This document shows positions 1 through 12,985 of a DNA stretch of 64,000 bases, piece after piece. The position numbers and the translations under genes were made by a program. Positions within the stretch are counted from its first letter, which is position 1. Every line of letters begins with the position of its first letter. Origin of the DNA: Streptomyces vietnamensis (GTDB lineage: Bacteria; Actinomycetota; Actinomycetes; Streptomycetales; Streptomycetaceae). The notes under the pieces were generated by a model. It worked only from the letters and a program-made list of their open reading frames with translations. It was not told the origin of the DNA and searched no databases. The DNA lies in the NCBI RefSeq assembly GCF_000830005.1, contig NZ_CP010407.1, positions 8,320,001 through 8,384,000 on the forward strand, written 5' to 3'.

Positions 1-1488
1 TTCTACGACTGGAAGTACGAGTCCGAGCCCGAGCCCCACATGGGCGGCCGGCGCATCTACCACGCGCGCGGCAAGGTGCTCGGCGGCTCCAGCAGCATCA
101 ACGGCATGATCTTCCAGCGCGGCAACCCCATGGACTACGAGCGCTGGGCCGCCGACCCCGGCATGGAGACCTGGGACTACGCCCACTGCCTGCCGTACTT
201 CCGGCGGATGGAGAACTGTCTCGCCGCCGACCCGGACGACGAGTTCCGCGGCCACGACGGCCCCCTCGTCCTCGAACGCGGTCCCGCGACCAGCCCGCTC
301 TTCGACGCCTTCTTCAAGGCCACCCAGGAGGCGGGCTACGCCCCCACCGACGACGTCAACGGGTACCGGCAGGAAGGCTTCGCCAAGTTCGACCGCAACG
401 TCCACCGGGGCCGCCGCCTGTCGGCCTCCAAGGCGTACCTCAAGCCGGTCATGAAGCGGCCCAACCTCACCGTCAGGACCCGCTCGCTCGTGACCCGCGT
501 GCTCTTCGAGGGCAAGAAGGCCGTCGGCGTCGAGTACCAGCGCGGCAAGGGCGCCCTCCAGCAGGTCCGCGCCAAGGAGGTCATCCTGTGCGGCGGCGCG
601 ATCAACTCCCCGCAGCTGCTCCAGCTCTCCGGCGTCGGCAACGCTCAGGAGCTGAGCGCCCTCGGCATCGACGTCGTCCACGACCTGCCGGGCGTCGGCG
701 AGAACATGCAGGACCACCTCGAGGTCTACGTCCAGTACGCCTGCAAGCAGCCGGTCTCCATGCAGCCGTACATGGCGAAGTGGCGGGCCCCCTTCATCGG
801 CCTGCAGTGGCTGTTCCGCAAGGGCCCGGCCGCCACCAACCACTTCGAGGGCGGCGGCTTCGCCCGCAGCAACGAGGACGTGGACTACCCCAACCTGATG
901 TTCCACTTCCTGCCGGTCGCGGTCCGCTACGACGGCTCCTCGCCGGCCGGCGGCCACGGCTACCAGGTGCACGTGGGGCCCATGTACTCCGACGCCATCG
1001 GCTCGGTGAAGATCAGGAGCAAGGACCCGCGCGAGCACCCGGCGCTGCGCTTCAACTACCTCTCCACCGAGCAGGACCGCCGGGAGTGGGTCGAGGCCAT
1101 CCGCGTCTCCCGCAGGATCCTCGGCCAGCCCGCGATGTCCCCGTACAACGACGGGGAGATCTCGCCCGGCCCGGAGGTCGAGACGGACGAGGAGATCCTC
1201 GCCTGGGTCGCCAAGGAGGGCGAGACCGCCCTGCACCCGTCCTGCACCTGCAAGATGGGCACCGACGAGATGTCCGTCGTCGACCCCACCAGCATGCGCG
1301 TGCACGGCCTGGAAGGCATCCGCGTGGTCGACGCGTCGGTGATGCCGTACGTCACCAACGGCAACATCTACGCACCGGTGATGATGATCGCCGAGAAGGC
1401 CGCCGACCTGATCCTCGGCAAGGAGCCGCAGGCGCCGTCGAAGGCCGCGTACTACCGCCTCCGTGACGCCCGGAAGCAGGTCGGGTAG
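1..1488 (+). CDS. betA: Choline dehydrogenase (GMC oxidoreductase), 5' end outside the window
   Basis: FAD-dependent oxidation of choline to betaine aldehyde. The reading frame is open from base 1, so about 60 N-terminal residues, including the dinucleotide-binding fold, lie upstream of the window. Seen: the GMC signature [20 protein letters not shown], the second signature around [16 protein letters not shown], and the C-terminal active-site region [10 protein letters not shown] followed by [14 protein letters not shown], with the conserved His and Asn. The length and the [10 protein letters not shown] segment match BetA better than other GMC enzymes. It sits 3 nt before a methylene-THF reductase gene and near betB and a betaine importer, which supports choline as the substrate. 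The assignment is by motif and context only. Confidence 0.88.
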   Translation, partial: FYDWKYESEPEPHMGGRRIYHARGKVLGGSSSINGMIFQRGNPMDYERWAADPGMETWDYAHCLPYFRRMENCLAADPDDEFRGHDGPLVLERGPATSPLFDAFFKATQEAGYAPTDDVNGYRQEGFAKFDRNVHRGRRLSASKAYLKPVMKRPNLTVRTRSLVTRVLFEGKKAVGVEYQRGKGALQQVRAKEVILCGGAINSPQLLQLSGVGNAQELSALGIDVVHDLPGVGENMQDHLEVYVQYACKQPVSMQPYMAKWRAPFIGLQWLFRKGPAATNHFEGGGFARSNEDVDYPNLMFHFLPVAVRYDGSSPAGGHGYQVHVGPMYSDAIGSVKIRSKDPREHPALRFNYLSTEQDRREWVEAIRVSRRILGQPAMSPYNDGEISPGPEVETDEEILAWVAKEGETALHPSCTCKMGTDEMSVVDPTSMRVHGLEGIRVVDASVMPYVTNGNIYAPVMMIAEKAADLILGKEPQAPSKAAYYRLRDARKQVG

Positions 1489-1491
1489 ACC

Positions 1492-2328
1492 TTGGCCACC
1501 GCCGGACTGAGGGCGCTCCTCGACAGTGTCCGCTACGAGGTGCTGCCCGCGAAGACGACCGAGGACAAGGTCCTCGCCCATGTCCCGCGCGACGTCGTCG
1601 TCACCGTGACGGCGTCGCCGGTCAAGGGCCTGGAACCGACCCTCGACCTCGCCGGGCGGCTCGCGGCGAACGGCTACCGCGTCGTCCCGCACGTGCCCGC
1701 GCGGCTGCTGCGGGACGAGGCGCACCTGAAGGACGTCGTCGACCGGCTGCGCGAGGCGGGCGTGGACGACGTCTTCGTCCCCGCGGGCGACGCCGATCCG
1801 CCGGCCGGGGCCTACGACGGGGCGCTGCCGGTGCTGCGCGGGCTGAGCGAGCTGGGCAGGCCCTTCGCCCGCGTCGGCGTCACCGGTTATCCCGAGAGCC
1901 ATCCGCTCATCCACGACGACGTCACCATCCAGGCCATGTGGGACAAGCGCGAGCACGCCACGTACATCGTGAGCAACCTCTGCTTCGACCCGCGGGTGCT
2001 GGGGGAGTGGATCGCCCGGATACGGCGCCGGGACGTCACCCTGCCCGTCCACCTGGGCGTCGCGGGGCCCGTGCAGCGGGCGAAGCTGCTGACGATGGCG
2101 ACGAAGATCGGCGTGGGCGAGTCGACGCGCTTCCTCACCAGGCACGCCTCGTGGTTCCTGCGGTTCGCGACGCCCGGCGGGTACTCGCCCGACAGACTCC
2201 TTGCGCGCGGCGAGAAGGCGCTCACCGCGCCGTCGGCGGGGGTGGCCGGGCTGCACCTGTTCACGTTCAACCAGATCGCGGAGACGGAACGGTGGCGCCG
2301 TGCCGCGATCGACCGGCTCGGAAGCTGA
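1492..2328 (+). CDS. Methylenetetrahydrofolate reductase family protein
   Basis: A 278-residue TIM-barrel protein of the MetF type, which interconverts 5,10-methylene-THF and 5-methyl-THF using flavin. Seen: the family-like core VGVTGYPESHPLI near residue 128, SNLCFDP near 162 and LHLFTFNQIAET near the C-terminus. The start is a TTG 3 nt after the betA stop, with AGGTCGGG about 9 nt upstream, so it is probably translated with betA. Dimethylglycine and sarcosine oxidation generate methylene-THF, so a dedicated reductase here is sensible (inference). It is probably an accessory copy rather than the housekeeping enzyme for methionine synthesis. Confidence 0.75.
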   Translation: MATAGLRALLDSVRYEVLPAKTTEDKVLAHVPRDVVVTVTASPVKGLEPTLDLAGRLAANGYRVVPHVPARLLRDEAHLKDVVDRLREAGVDDVFVPAGDADPPAGAYDGALPVLRGLSELGRPFARVGVTGYPESHPLIHDDVTIQAMWDKREHATYIVSNLCFDPRVLGEWIARIRRRDVTLPVHLGVAGPVQRAKLLTMATKIGVGESTRFLTRHASWFLRFATPGGYSPDRLLARGEKALTAPSAGVAGLHLFTFNQIAETERWRRAAIDRLGS

Positions 2329-2343
2329 ACGCGGGCGTCGTAC

Positions 2344-2387
2344 GCACGAGGGGGCGGGGCTGGAAGACCAGCCCCGCCCCCTCGTGC
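2344..2387. terminator. Bidirectional hairpin terminator
   Basis: A perfect 20-bp inverted repeat (2344-2363 and 2368-2387) closes on a 4-nt loop AAGA. It lies between the convergent ends of the methylene-THF reductase gene and purU, and the symmetrical GC-rich stem can serve both directions. Confidence 0.85.
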
Positions 2388-2395
2388 CGTACCGC

Positions 2396-3277
2396 TCAGC
2401 GGAAGACCACCGTGCGGTTGTCGTACACCATGACGCGGCTCTCGCTGTGCCACTTCACCGCGTGCGCGAGGACCTGCGCCTCCACGTCCCGTCCCACCGT
2501 GACCAGGTCCCCGGGGTCGAGCGAGTGGTCCACCCTGACCACGTCCTGCTCGATGATCTGTCCCTCGTCCAGGTCCGGTGTCACGTAGTGCGCCGTCGCG
2601 CCGACGAGCTTCACGCCGCGGGCGTAGGCCTGCTCGTACGGGCGTGCGCCCTTGAAACTGGGCAGGAAGGAGTGGTGGATGTTGATGGCGCGGCCTTCGA
2701 GCTGCTTGCACAGGTCGTCGGAGAGGATCTGCATGTAGCGGGCCAGCACGACCAGGTCGATGTCCAGCTCGCGTACCAGCTCCATCAGGCGCGCCTCGGC
2801 CTCGGCCTTGGTGTCCTTGGTGACCGGGATGTGGTGGAAGGGGATGCCGTAGGTCTCCGCCAGCCCCTCGAAGTCCCGGTGGTTGGAGACGATCGCGGGG
2901 ATCTCGATGTTGAGGGCACCGGTGCGCCGGCGAAAGAGCAGATCGTTGAGGCAGTGGCCGAACTTGGACACCATGATGAGCGTCCGGGTCGGGGTCGACG
3001 CCTCGCTCAGGGTCCAGTCGATGCGGTAGGCCTCGGCGACGGGACCGAATCGGTAACGCAGGGTTTTCGCATTCGTGTCCGGGTCGGAGACGTCGAAGTG
3101 GACCCTCATGAAGAAACGGCCCTGGAGTCGATCGTCGAACTGCTGGCTTTCCACGATGTTTCCCGAGTTCCTGACGAGGAAGCCGCTCACCGCGTGGACC
3201 AGTCCGGCGCTGTCGGGACACGAGAGGGTGAGGACGTATTCACGGCCGGGCCGCGGTCGAGGGTACTTGGGGGACAC
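2396..3277 (-). CDS. purU: Formyltetrahydrofolate deformylase
   Basis: Hydrolyses 10-formyl-THF to formate and THF, recycling folate when one-carbon units are in excess. Domains: an N-terminal ACT-type domain (YVLTLSCPDSAGLVHAVSGF) and a C-terminal formyltransferase fold with AINIHHSFLPSFKGARPY and GATAHYVTPDLDEGQIIEQD, containing the conserved Asn, His and Asp. A GTG at 3277 is chosen because GGAGGT lies 4 nt upstream; this gives 293 residues, the usual PurU length. An ATG at 3289 in the same frame would put the ribosome site inside the gene. It is divergent from betB across a shared promoter region and fits THF recycling during betaine demethylation. Confidence 0.9.
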   Translation of the reverse strand: MSPKYPRPRPGREYVLTLSCPDSAGLVHAVSGFLVRNSGNIVESQQFDDRLQGRFFMRVHFDVSDPDTNAKTLRYRFGPVAEAYRIDWTLSEASTPTRTLIMVSKFGHCLNDLLFRRRTGALNIEIPAIVSNHRDFEGLAETYGIPFHHIPVTKDTKAEAEARLMELVRELDIDLVVLARYMQILSDDLCKQLEGRAINIHHSFLPSFKGARPYEQAYARGVKLVGATAHYVTPDLDEGQIIEQDVVRVDHSLDPGDLVTVGRDVEAQVLAHAVKWHSESRVMVYDNRTVVFR

Positions 3278-3298
3278 AGCGACCTCCATTGGTGCGTC

Positions 3299-3473
3299 AT
3301 GCACAACATGGTGAGCGATACGCAACATGGTCGGCTCGACTCCCCTTGCGGTCAAGGGTGGTTGCGCAAGTGCCGGCCCGGCGAAATCGTCATGCGCCGA
3401 CCTCTTGACGCAGGTCCGCAGGTTCGCCAAGGTGTTCCACCACAAGCAATTGAATGCATGATGCGCAACGCAT
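3299..3473. promoter_or_regulatory. Divergent purU/betB promoter region with repeated TTGCGCAA-like elements
   Basis: Seen here: GCACAACATGGT (3301-3312), CGCAACATGGT (3321-3331), the palindrome TTGCGCAA (3362-3369) and ATGCGCAAC (3461-3469). The reverse complement of the second, ACCATGTTGCG, recurs exactly in the promoter of the dimethylglycine oxidase gene. A TTGACG box at 3405-3410 could be the -35 of betB. I infer an operator set for the IclR regulator encoded at 18215-19012. Confidence 0.5.
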
Positions 3474-3494
3474 TTCGGCTGAAGGGCTTGGCGC

Positions 3495-4964
3495 GTGGCA
3501 GATCTGTATGTGGCTGGGGAATGGCGGGACCCGGTGGCCGGCGGGTGCCGGGAGATCCGCTGTCCCGCCGACGGCTCGCTCACCGCGACCGTTTCGGAAG
3601 GGACGCGCCCCGACACCGAGGCGGCGATCGCCGCGGCCCGCCGGGCCTTCGACGAGGGCCCCTGGCCGCGCACCTCCGAGCGGGAGCGCGGCGCGCTGCT
3701 GCTGCGCACCGCCGACCTCATCGAGCGCGACGCCAAGGAGTTCGCCCGCGCCGAGTCGCTGGACACCGGCAAGCGGCTGGTGGAGAGCGAGTACGACATC
3801 GCCGACGTCGTCTCCTGCTTCCGCTACTACGGCGGGATCGGCGGCATCGACGCCGGGCGTGTGATCGACACCGGCCGCGACGACGCCGTGAGCCGTGTCG
3901 TCTACGAGCCGATCGGCGTGTGCGGCCTGATCACCCCGTGGAACTATCCGCTGCTGCAGGCGAGTTGGAAGGTCGCCCCGGCGCTCCTCGCCGGCAACAC
4001 GATCGTCCTCAAGCCCAGTGAGCTCACCCCCTCCACCTCGATCCTGCTGATGAAGGCGCTGGAGGAGGCCGGGCTCCCGGCCGGCGTCGCCAACCTCGTC
4101 CTGGGCGCCGGGCCCGAGGCGGGCGCCCCGCTCTCCGAGGACCCCGCCGTCGACATGGTCTCCTTCACGGGCGGCCTGGAGACCGGCAAGCGGATCATGG
4201 CCGCCGCCGCGGCGACCGTGAAGAAGGTGGCGCTGGAGCTCGGTGGCAAGAACCCCAACGTGGTCTTCGCCGACGCCGACTTCGAGACGGCCGTGGACTT
4301 CGCCCTCACGGCCGTCTTCCTGCATTCCGGGCAGGTCTGCTCGGCCGGCGCCCGGCTGATCGTCGAGGACTCGCTGCACGACCGGTTCGTCGACGAGGTC
4401 GTCCGCCGCGCCCGGCGGATCCGCCTCGGCGGGCCCTTCGACCCCGAGGCCGAGACCGGAGCGCTGATCTCCGCGCGGCACCGGGAGAAGGTCGAGGCGT
4501 ACGTCGCGGCAGGCCTCGCCGAGGGCGCCGTACTGCGCTGCGGTGGTGAACGGCCCGACGATCCGACCCTCGGAGACGGCTTCTACTACCCGCCGACCGT
4601 CCTCGACGAGTGCCGGCAGGACATGCGCGTCGTGCACGAGGAGTCCTTCGGGCCCGTGCTCACCGTCGAGCGCTTCACCGACGAGGACGACGCCGTACGC
4701 ATCGCCAACGACACCGAGTACGGACTCGCCGGAGCCGTGTGGACGCAGGACGCCGGCAAGGCCCAGCGGGTCGCCCGGCGGCTGCGCCACGGCACGGTGT
4801 GGATCAACGACTACCACCCCTACGTGCCGCAAGCGGAATGGGGTGGCTTCGGGCACTCGGGCGTGGGCCGGGAGCTGGGACCGACCGGTCTGAACGAGTA
4901 CCGAGAGCCCAAACACATCTGGCAGAACATCCAACCCCGGCCGCAACACTGGTTCCGCGGCTGA
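3495..4964 (+). CDS. betB: Betaine-aldehyde dehydrogenase
   Basis: NAD-dependent oxidation of betaine aldehyde to glycine betaine. It is a 489-residue aldehyde dehydrogenase with the general base Glu248 in VALELGGKN and the nucleophile Cys282 in GQVCSAGAR. The cofactor-binding segments [12 protein letters not shown] and [10 protein letters not shown] and the C-terminal [11 protein letters not shown] are also visible. The GTG start follows GAAGGG by 8 nt. It is first of four genes with the betaine importer. Aldehyde dehydrogenases are hard to separate by sequence, but the betA neighbour and the importer make this assignment likely. Confidence 0.87.
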   Translation: MADLYVAGEWRDPVAGGCREIRCPADGSLTATVSEGTRPDTEAAIAAARRAFDEGPWPRTSERERGALLLRTADLIERDAKEFARAESLDTGKRLVESEYDIADVVSCFRYYGGIGGIDAGRVIDTGRDDAVSRVVYEPIGVCGLITPWNYPLLQASWKVAPALLAGNTIVLKPSELTPSTSILLMKALEEAGLPAGVANLVLGAGPEAGAPLSEDPAVDMVSFTGGLETGKRIMAAAAATVKKVALELGGKNPNVVFADADFETAVDFALTAVFLHSGQVCSAGARLIVEDSLHDRFVDEVVRRARRIRLGGPFDPEAETGALISARHREKVEAYVAAGLAEGAVLRCGGERPDDPTLGDGFYYPPTVLDECRQDMRVVHEESFGPVLTVERFTDEDDAVRIANDTEYGLAGAVWTQDAGKAQRVARRLRHGTVWINDYHPYVPQAEWGGFGHSGVGRELGPTGLNEYREPKHIWQNIQPRPQHWFRG

Positions 4965-4984
4965 ATGCCGAAGAGAGGTCGACC

Positions 4985-6073
4985 ATGACCCCAACGCAGA
5001 CCGAGGTGTCGCAGCGGCACGGCGCGCACCAGGATTCGTACGGCACTCCGGTCATATCCGTGCGCCGGCTGTGGAAGGTGTTCGGGCCGAAGGCCGACCA
5101 GGTACCGGACTCCGAGGAGCTGCGCGGCCTCACCCGCCGCGAGCTCATGGACCGCACCGGGTGCACCGCCGCCGTCCGCGACGTCGACTTCGACGTCCGC
5201 AAGGGGGAGGTGTTCGTCGTCATGGGCCTGTCCGGCTCGGGCAAGTCCACGCTGGTGCGATGTCTGACCCGGCTGATCGAACCCACCGCCGGTGAGCTCC
5301 TCTTCGAGGGCGAGGACATCCGCGAGGCGGACGGCAGGCGCCTGCGCGAGCTGCGGCGCCGCAAGTTCTCCATGGTCTTCCAGCACTTCGGGCTGCTGCC
5401 CCACCGCCGGGTGGTGGACAACGTGGCCTTCGGTCTGGAGATCCGCGGCATGAGCAGGGCCGAGCGCACCGCGCGGGCCCTGGAGGTCGTCGAACTGGTC
5501 GGCCTCGCAGGCTACGAGAACTCCTACCCCGACCAGCTCTCGGGCGGCATGCAGCAGCGCGTCGGCCTCGCCCGGGCGCTGGCCGGCGACCCCGACGTGC
5601 TCTTCTTCGACGAGCCCTTCTCGGCACTCGACCCGCTGATCCGCCGCGACATGCAGAACGAGGTCATCCGGCTGCACCGCGAGGTCGGCAAGACGATGGT
5701 CTTCATCACCCACGACCTCTCCGAGGCGCTCAAGCTGGGCGACCGCATCCTGATCATGCGCGACGGCAGGACGGTCCAGTGCGGCACCGGCGACGAGCTG
5801 GTGGGCGCCCCGGCCGACGACTACGTCCGCGAGTTCGTCAAGGACGTGCCGCGCGGCGACGTGCTCACCCTGCGGTGGATCATGCGCCCGGTGGGGCCCC
5901 ATGACGCCCTGGACGGTCCCGAGCTGGGCCCGGACGTCGTGGTGAAGGAGGCCACCCGGGCGGTACTGGCGGCCGACCGGCCGGTCAAGGTCGTGGAGGA
6001 CGGCAAGTTGCTCGGCATCGTCGGCGACGAGGAGATCCTCGCGGTGGTCGCCGGGCAGGAAGGCGGCGCGTGA
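4985..6073 (+). CDS. proV: Glycine betaine/proline ABC transporter, ATP-binding subunit
   Basis: The energising ATPase of an OpuA/ProU-type quaternary-amine importer on the cytoplasmic membrane face. In its 362 residues: Walker [10 protein letters not shown] (81-89), Q-loop FQHFGLLPH, signature [15 protein letters not shown], Walker [15 protein letters not shown] and the H-loop [11 protein letters not shown] single CBS-like segment closes the protein ([18 protein letters not shown]); CBS domains in OpuA respond to ionic strength. Start ATG at 4985 with GAGAGG 6 nt upstream. The stop overlaps the permease start (TGATG), so the two are translationally coupled. Confidence 0.92.
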   Translation: MTPTQTEVSQRHGAHQDSYGTPVISVRRLWKVFGPKADQVPDSEELRGLTRRELMDRTGCTAAVRDVDFDVRKGEVFVVMGLSGSGKSTLVRCLTRLIEPTAGELLFEGEDIREADGRRLRELRRRKFSMVFQHFGLLPHRRVVDNVAFGLEIRGMSRAERTARALEVVELVGLAGYENSYPDQLSGGMQQRVGLARALAGDPDVLFFDEPFSALDPLIRRDMQNEVIRLHREVGKTMVFITHDLSEALKLGDRILIMRDGRTVQCGTGDELVGAPADDYVREFVKDVPRGDVLTLRWIMRPVGPHDALDGPELGPDVVVKEATRAVLAADRPVKVVEDGKLLGIVGDEEILAVVAGQEGGA

Positions 6074-8046
6074 TGGCCGTCGCCCTGGAGAAGTCCGCCC
6101 CCGTGGCCGGCGTACGCAGGGTCGGCCGGCGCACGGTGGTGGCCGCGATCCTGGCCGCCTGGCTGCTGCTCTTCGTGGTCCTCCGCGGAAAGCAGACCCT
6201 GACCCTGGCGGCGGCGGACCTCACCGACCTGCACCGGTGGTTCAACGACGTCAACGACTCGATCGGCGCGGACCGCAACTCCAACCCGCTCTTCCTCTAC
6301 TTCTTCAACGAGATCCGCCTGGTCATCGACAACCTGGTGACCTTCGTCCAGCACCTGATCTCACAGCCCCCCGCCGGCCGCCCCGTCCCGCAGATCGGAT
6401 GGCTCGGCGTCGTCGGCATCGCGGGCTACGTCTCCTGGGCCGTGGGCAACTGGCGGGTCGCCCTCCTGGCCGTGGCGGGCTTCACCTTCCTGGGGCTGCA
6501 GGGGCTGTGGCAGGAGAGCATGGACACCCTGTCGCTCACCCTCTCTGCGGTCCTCGTGGCGCTGCTGTTCGCGATTCCGCTGGGCGTGGGGGCGGGGCTG
6601 TCCGAGCGGTTCAACCGGATCGTGACGCCCTTCCTGGACTTCATGCAGACGATGCCGACCTTCGTCTACCTGGCCCCGCTGACCCTGTTCTTCCTCATCG
6701 GCGGGGCCTCCGCCACGATCGCCACCGTGATCTACGCGGCACCGCCCGCGATCCGCATCACCGCGCACGCCATCCGCTCCGTCCCCGAGACCACCGTCGA
6801 GGCCGCCGAATCGCTGGGCGCGACACGGCGTCAGGCGCTGCTGAAGGTCCTGCTGCCCATGTCGAAGCGGACCGTGGTGATGGGTGTCAACCAGTCGATC
6901 ATGGCCGCCCTGGCCATGGTGACCATCGCCGCCCTGATCGACGCGCCCGGTCTCGGCAAGACCGTCGTCCAGGCCCTTCAGTCGCTCGATGTGGGAACGG
7001 CCTTCAACGCGGGACTCGCCATCGTCGTCATGGCGATCGTCCTCGACCGGGTCACCACGGCGGCCGGCGCCCGCGAGGAGACGGCCCGGCGTTCGAAGAA
7101 CCGCCTCCTCACGTGGCGCAGGCCGCTGCTCGGCGTGGGCGCGGTGGTCACGGCGGTCCTCGTCTATCTGTCGCACACCTATGTATGGGCGGCGGAGTTC
7201 CCCGGCGAGGGCAGTATCGGTGGTTCCATCGCGAGTGCGGCGGACACCGTGACCGCCTGGGTGCAGGACAACCTCTCGGGCCTCACCAACGCCTTCCGCG
7301 ACGGCATCACCAACGGCCTGCTCAATCCGCTCCAGACGCTGCTCACCGACTCCCCGTGGTGGCTCGTCGGCGCGGTGCTGATCGCACTCGGCGCCGTGCT
7401 CGGCGGTTGGCGGGCCGGGGTCACCACGGCCGTGTGCGTGGGCCTGCTGGTCGGCACCGGCCTGTGGTCGGACGCCATGACGACGCTGGCGTCGACCCTC
7501 GTGGCGACGGTGCTGGTCATGCTGCTCGGCATCGTCCTCGGGGTGTGGATGGGGCGCAGCATGCTCGTGGACCGGCTGCTGCGGCCCTCCCTGGACGCGG
7601 CGCAGGTCATGCCGCCGTTCGTCTACCTCGTGCCGTTCCTGGCGCTGTTCGGCGCGACCCGCTTCACGGCCATCGTCGCGGCGGTCGTCTACGCGGTGCC
7701 GGTCGCCATCAAGATCATCGCGGACGGGGTGCGGGCCGTGCCAGGCACCACCGTCGAGGCGGCCGTGTCCGCCGGGTGCAACACCTGGCAGATCATCACC
7801 AAGGTCCAACTGCCGATGTCATGCGGCGCCCTGACGCTCGCCACCAACCAGGGCCTGATCTATGTGCTGTCGATGGTCGTCGTGGGCGGCCTGGTGGGGG
7901 CGGGCGCCCTCGGCTACGACGTCGTGGCCGGATTCTCGCAGGGCCAGCTGTACGGGAAGGGGCTCGCGGCGGGACTCGCCATCGTCCTTCTCGGAGTCAT
8001 GTTCGACCGGATCACCCAGGCAGCGGCGCGACGCGCGAGCGCGTAA
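6073..8046 (+). CDS. proW: Glycine betaine ABC transporter permease, duplicated (two permease units in one chain)
   Basis: Integral membrane permease. At 657 residues it is about twice the usual ProW length and carries two complete permease units, each with its own ATPase-contact (EAA) loop: TVEAAESLGATRRQALLKV near residue 250 and TVEAAVSAGCNTWQIITKV near 565. Each unit is preceded by an FVYL(A/V)P motif. One polypeptide can therefore form the whole membrane pore instead of a homodimer. The start is ATG at 6073; a GTG one codon earlier is possible, and AGGAAGG serves either. Confidence 0.9.
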   Translation: MAVALEKSAPVAGVRRVGRRTVVAAILAAWLLLFVVLRGKQTLTLAAADLTDLHRWFNDVNDSIGADRNSNPLFLYFFNEIRLVIDNLVTFVQHLISQPPAGRPVPQIGWLGVVGIAGYVSWAVGNWRVALLAVAGFTFLGLQGLWQESMDTLSLTLSAVLVALLFAIPLGVGAGLSERFNRIVTPFLDFMQTMPTFVYLAPLTLFFLIGGASATIATVIYAAPPAIRITAHAIRSVPETTVEAAESLGATRRQALLKVLLPMSKRTVVMGVNQSIMAALAMVTIAALIDAPGLGKTVVQALQSLDVGTAFNAGLAIVVMAIVLDRVTTAAGAREETARRSKNRLLTWRRPLLGVGAVVTAVLVYLSHTYVWAAEFPGEGSIGGSIASAADTVTAWVQDNLSGLTNAFRDGITNGLLNPLQTLLTDSPWWLVGAVLIALGAVLGGWRAGVTTAVCVGLLVGTGLWSDAMTTLASTLVATVLVMLLGIVLGVWMGRSMLVDRLLRPSLDAAQVMPPFVYLVPFLALFGATRFTAIVAAVVYAVPVAIKIIADGVRAVPGTTVEAAVSAGCNTWQIITKVQLPMSCGALTLATNQGLIYVLSMVVVGGLVGAGALGYDVVAGFSQGQLYGKGLAAGLAIVLLGVMFDRITQAAARRASA

Positions 8047-8057
8047 GGAGCACCAGC

Positions 8058-9035
8058 ATGGCAGCACAGGTACGACAGTGGAGAACCGGCACGGTCGGCG
8101 CAGCCGTCGTGACCGTCCTCGGGCTGACCCTCACCGCCTGCGGCGGCGCGAAGGTCGGTGACGACTCCGCGGGTTCGGGCAGCCCGGGCAAGTGCGGCAC
8201 CTTCAACCTCGCGGTCAACCCGTGGGTGGGCTACGAGGCGGACGCGGCGGTCGTCGCGTACGTCGCGCAGAAGGACCTCGGCTGTACGGTCAAGAAGAAG
8301 GACCTGAAGGAGGAGATCGCCTGGCAGGGCTTCGGGACGGGCGAGGTCGACACCGTCCTGGAGAACTGGGGCCACGACGATCTGAAGAAGAAGTACATCA
8401 CCCAGCAGAAGACCGCCGTGAGCGCCGGCTCGACCGGCAACAAGGGCATCATCGGCTGGTACGTGCCGCCGTGGCTGGCCAAGGCGCACCCGGACATCAC
8501 CGACTGGAAGAACCTGAACAAGTACGCGTCCGAGTTCAGGACCTCCGAGTCGGGCGGCAAGGGCCAGCTGCTTGACGGCGACCCCTCGTACGTCACCAAC
8601 GACGCGGCGCTGGTGACGAACCTGAAGCTGGACTTCAAGGTGGTGTACGCGGGCAGCGAGACCGCGCTCATCCAGTCCTTCCGGAAGGCCGAGAAGAACA
8701 GGGAATGGGTGATCGGCTACTTCTACGAGCCGCAGTGGTTCCTGTCCGAGGTGCCGTTGGTCAAGGTGAACCTGCCCGCGTACACGACGGGTTGTGACGC
8801 CGACGCGGCGAAGATCGCCTGCGACTATCCCGTGTACGACCTCGACAAGATCGTCAGCGTGAAGTTCGCGAAGTCCGGCAGCCCGGCCTACCGCCTGGTG
8901 AAGAACTTCACGTGGACGAACGACGACCAGAACACCGTGGCCAAGTACATCGCGGTGGACAAGATGTCGCCCGAGGCGGCGGCGAAGAAGTGGGTGGAGG
9001 CCAACCGCGACAAGGTCGACGCCTGGCTCAAGTAG
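8058..9035 (+). CDS. proX: Glycine betaine-binding lipoprotein of the ABC importer
   Basis: Extracellular solute-binding protein of the OpuAC family, 325 residues. The signal peptide ends in the lipobox LTAC, with Cys28 as the lipidation site. The mature part begins CGTFNLAVNPWVGYEAD, the usual OpuAC opening, and has scattered Trp and Tyr residues (WENWG-like VLENWGHDD, GYFYEPQWF) of the kind that form the aromatic cage for trimethylammonium groups. AAGGAG lies 7 nt before the ATG. It is the last gene of the betB-importer operon and is followed by a hairpin. Confidence 0.88.
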   Translation: MAAQVRQWRTGTVGAAVVTVLGLTLTACGGAKVGDDSAGSGSPGKCGTFNLAVNPWVGYEADAAVVAYVAQKDLGCTVKKKDLKEEIAWQGFGTGEVDTVLENWGHDDLKKKYITQQKTAVSAGSTGNKGIIGWYVPPWLAKAHPDITDWKNLNKYASEFRTSESGGKGQLLDGDPSYVTNDAALVTNLKLDFKVVYAGSETALIQSFRKAEKNREWVIGYFYEPQWFLSEVPLVKVNLPAYTTGCDADAAKIACDYPVYDLDKIVSVKFAKSGSPAYRLVKNFTWTNDDQNTVAKYIAVDKMSPEAAAKKWVEANRDKVDAWLK

Positions 9036-9059
9036 CCCACGTCGAGAAGGCGGTCCGAG

Positions 9060-9105
9060 ATGCCCGGCGGGCGGTGTGCACCTGTGTGCGCCGCCCTCCG
9101 GGCAT
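9060..9105 (+). terminator. Hairpin terminator of the importer operon
   Basis: An imperfect inverted repeat with ATGCCCGG at 9060-9067 pairing with CCGGGCAT at 9098-9105, and GGGCGG/CCGCCC inside. It lies 25 nt after the binding-protein stop codon. Confidence 0.65.
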
Positions 9106-9143
9106 TGCCGCGTTCCGGGCTGTTCGCCGGCGTCACCGACCCC

Positions 9144-11679
<2,536 letters not shown>

Positions 11680-11701
11680 CCACGAGGAAGGCGAACACCG
11701 T

Positions 11702-12985
11702 ATGAACGTGCTGAACACCTCCCTGGCCGAGCTGGACCCCGAGGTCCACGAGGCCCTCCGCGCAGAGCTGCACCGCCAGCAGTCCACCCTCGAGATGATC
11801 GCCTCCGAGAACTTCGCGCCGTCCGCCGTGATGGAGGCCCAAGGGTCGGTCGCGACCAACAAGTACGCCGAGGGCTACCCCGGCCGCCGCTACTACGGCG
11901 GCTGCGAACACGTGGACGTCACCGAGCGCCTGGCCATCGAGCGCGTCAAGTCCCTCTTCGGGGCGGGCTTCGCCAACGTCCAGCCGCACTCGGGCGCACA
12001 GGCGAACACCGCCGTCTTCTTCGCCCTCCTCCAGCCCGGCGACACCGTCCTCGGCCTCGACCTCGCGCACGGCGGCCACCTCACCCACGGCATGCGCATC
12101 AACTACAGCGGCAGGATGCTCGATGTCGTGCCGTACCACGTCTCCGAGACCGACCACCTCGTCGACATGGAGGAGGTCGAGCGGCTCGCCAAGGAACACC
12201 GGCCCAAGATGATCATCGCGGGCTGGTCGGCGTACCCCAGGAAGCTGGACTTCGCGGCCTTCCGGCGGATCGCCGACGAGGTCGGTGCCCTCCTCATGGT
12301 CGACATGGCGCACTTCGCGGGCCTGGTCGCCGCCGGACTGCACCCCAGCCCCGTCCCGCACGCGCACGTGGTCACCACCACGACGCACAAGACGCTCGGC
12401 GGTCCCCGCGGCGGAGTCATCCTCACCGACGACGCCGACCTCGCCAAGAAGATCAACTCGGCGGTGTTCCCCGGCATGCAGGGCGGCCCGCTGGAGCACG
12501 TCATCGCCGCGAAGGCGGTCTCCTTCAAGGTGGCGGCGTCGCCCGGGTTCGCCGAACGCCAGGCCCGTACGCTGGCCGGTGCCCGCCTCCTCGCCGAGCG
12601 CCTCACCCGGTCCGACGCGGCCGCGGCCGGAGTGAAGGTCCTGACGGGCGGCACGGACGTCCACCTCGTCCTCGTCGACCTGCGGGACTCCGAACTCGAC
12701 GGAAAGCGGGCCGAGGACCTGCTGCACGCCATCGGCATCACCGTCAACCGCAACGCCGTCCCCTTCGACCCGCGCCCGCCCATGGTCACCTCCGGCCTGC
12801 GCATCGGAACGCCGGCCCTGGCCACCCGGGGCTTCACGGAGGAGGACTTCGCCGAAGTCGCCGACGTGATCGCACTGGCCCTCAAGCCCGAGCCGGACGT
12901 GGCCGCCCTGCGCGCCCGCACCGAGGCGCTCGCGGCCAAGTACCCGCTCTACCCGCACCTTTCGGAAGACGGAGACGTCCGATGA
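11702..12985 (+). CDS. glyA: Serine hydroxymethyltransferase
   Basis: PLP enzyme that condenses glycine with 5,10-methylene-THF to give serine and THF. Here it would join the two products of sarcosine oxidation. 427 residues; the PLP lysine is Lys230 in [10 protein letters not shown], and the N-terminal [13 protein letters not shown] and [12 protein letters not shown] are family hallmarks. ATG at 11702 with GAGGAAGG upstream; an earlier in-frame GTG lies inside the end of the previous gene. The stop overlaps the soxB start (ATGA). It is probably the pathway-specific copy, with a housekeeping glyA elsewhere. Confidence 0.93.
   Translation: MNVLNTSLAELDPEVHEALRAELHRQQSTLEMIASENFAPSAVMEAQGSVATNKYAEGYPGRRYYGGCEHVDVTERLAIERVKSLFGAGFANVQPHSGAQANTAVFFALLQPGDTVLGLDLAHGGHLTHGMRINYSGRMLDVVPYHVSETDHLVDMEEVERLAKEHRPKMIIAGWSAYPRKLDFAAFRRIADEVGALLMVDMAHFAGLVAAGLHPSPVPHAHVVTTTTHKTLGGPRGGVILTDDADLAKKINSAVFPGMQGGPLEHVIAAKAVSFKVAASPGFAERQARTLAGARLLAERLTRSDAAAAGVKVLTGGTDVHLVLVDLRDSELDGKRAEDLLHAIGITVNRNAVPFDPRPPMVTSGLRIGTPALATRGFTEEDFAEVADVIALALKPEPDVAALRARTEALAAKYPLYPHLSEDGDVR

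Noticed and set aside
2396..3799. 467-residue extension of purU
   Set aside because: The additional N-terminal residues lie antisense to betB and its promoter; the GTG at 3277 has the ribosome site and gives the family length.
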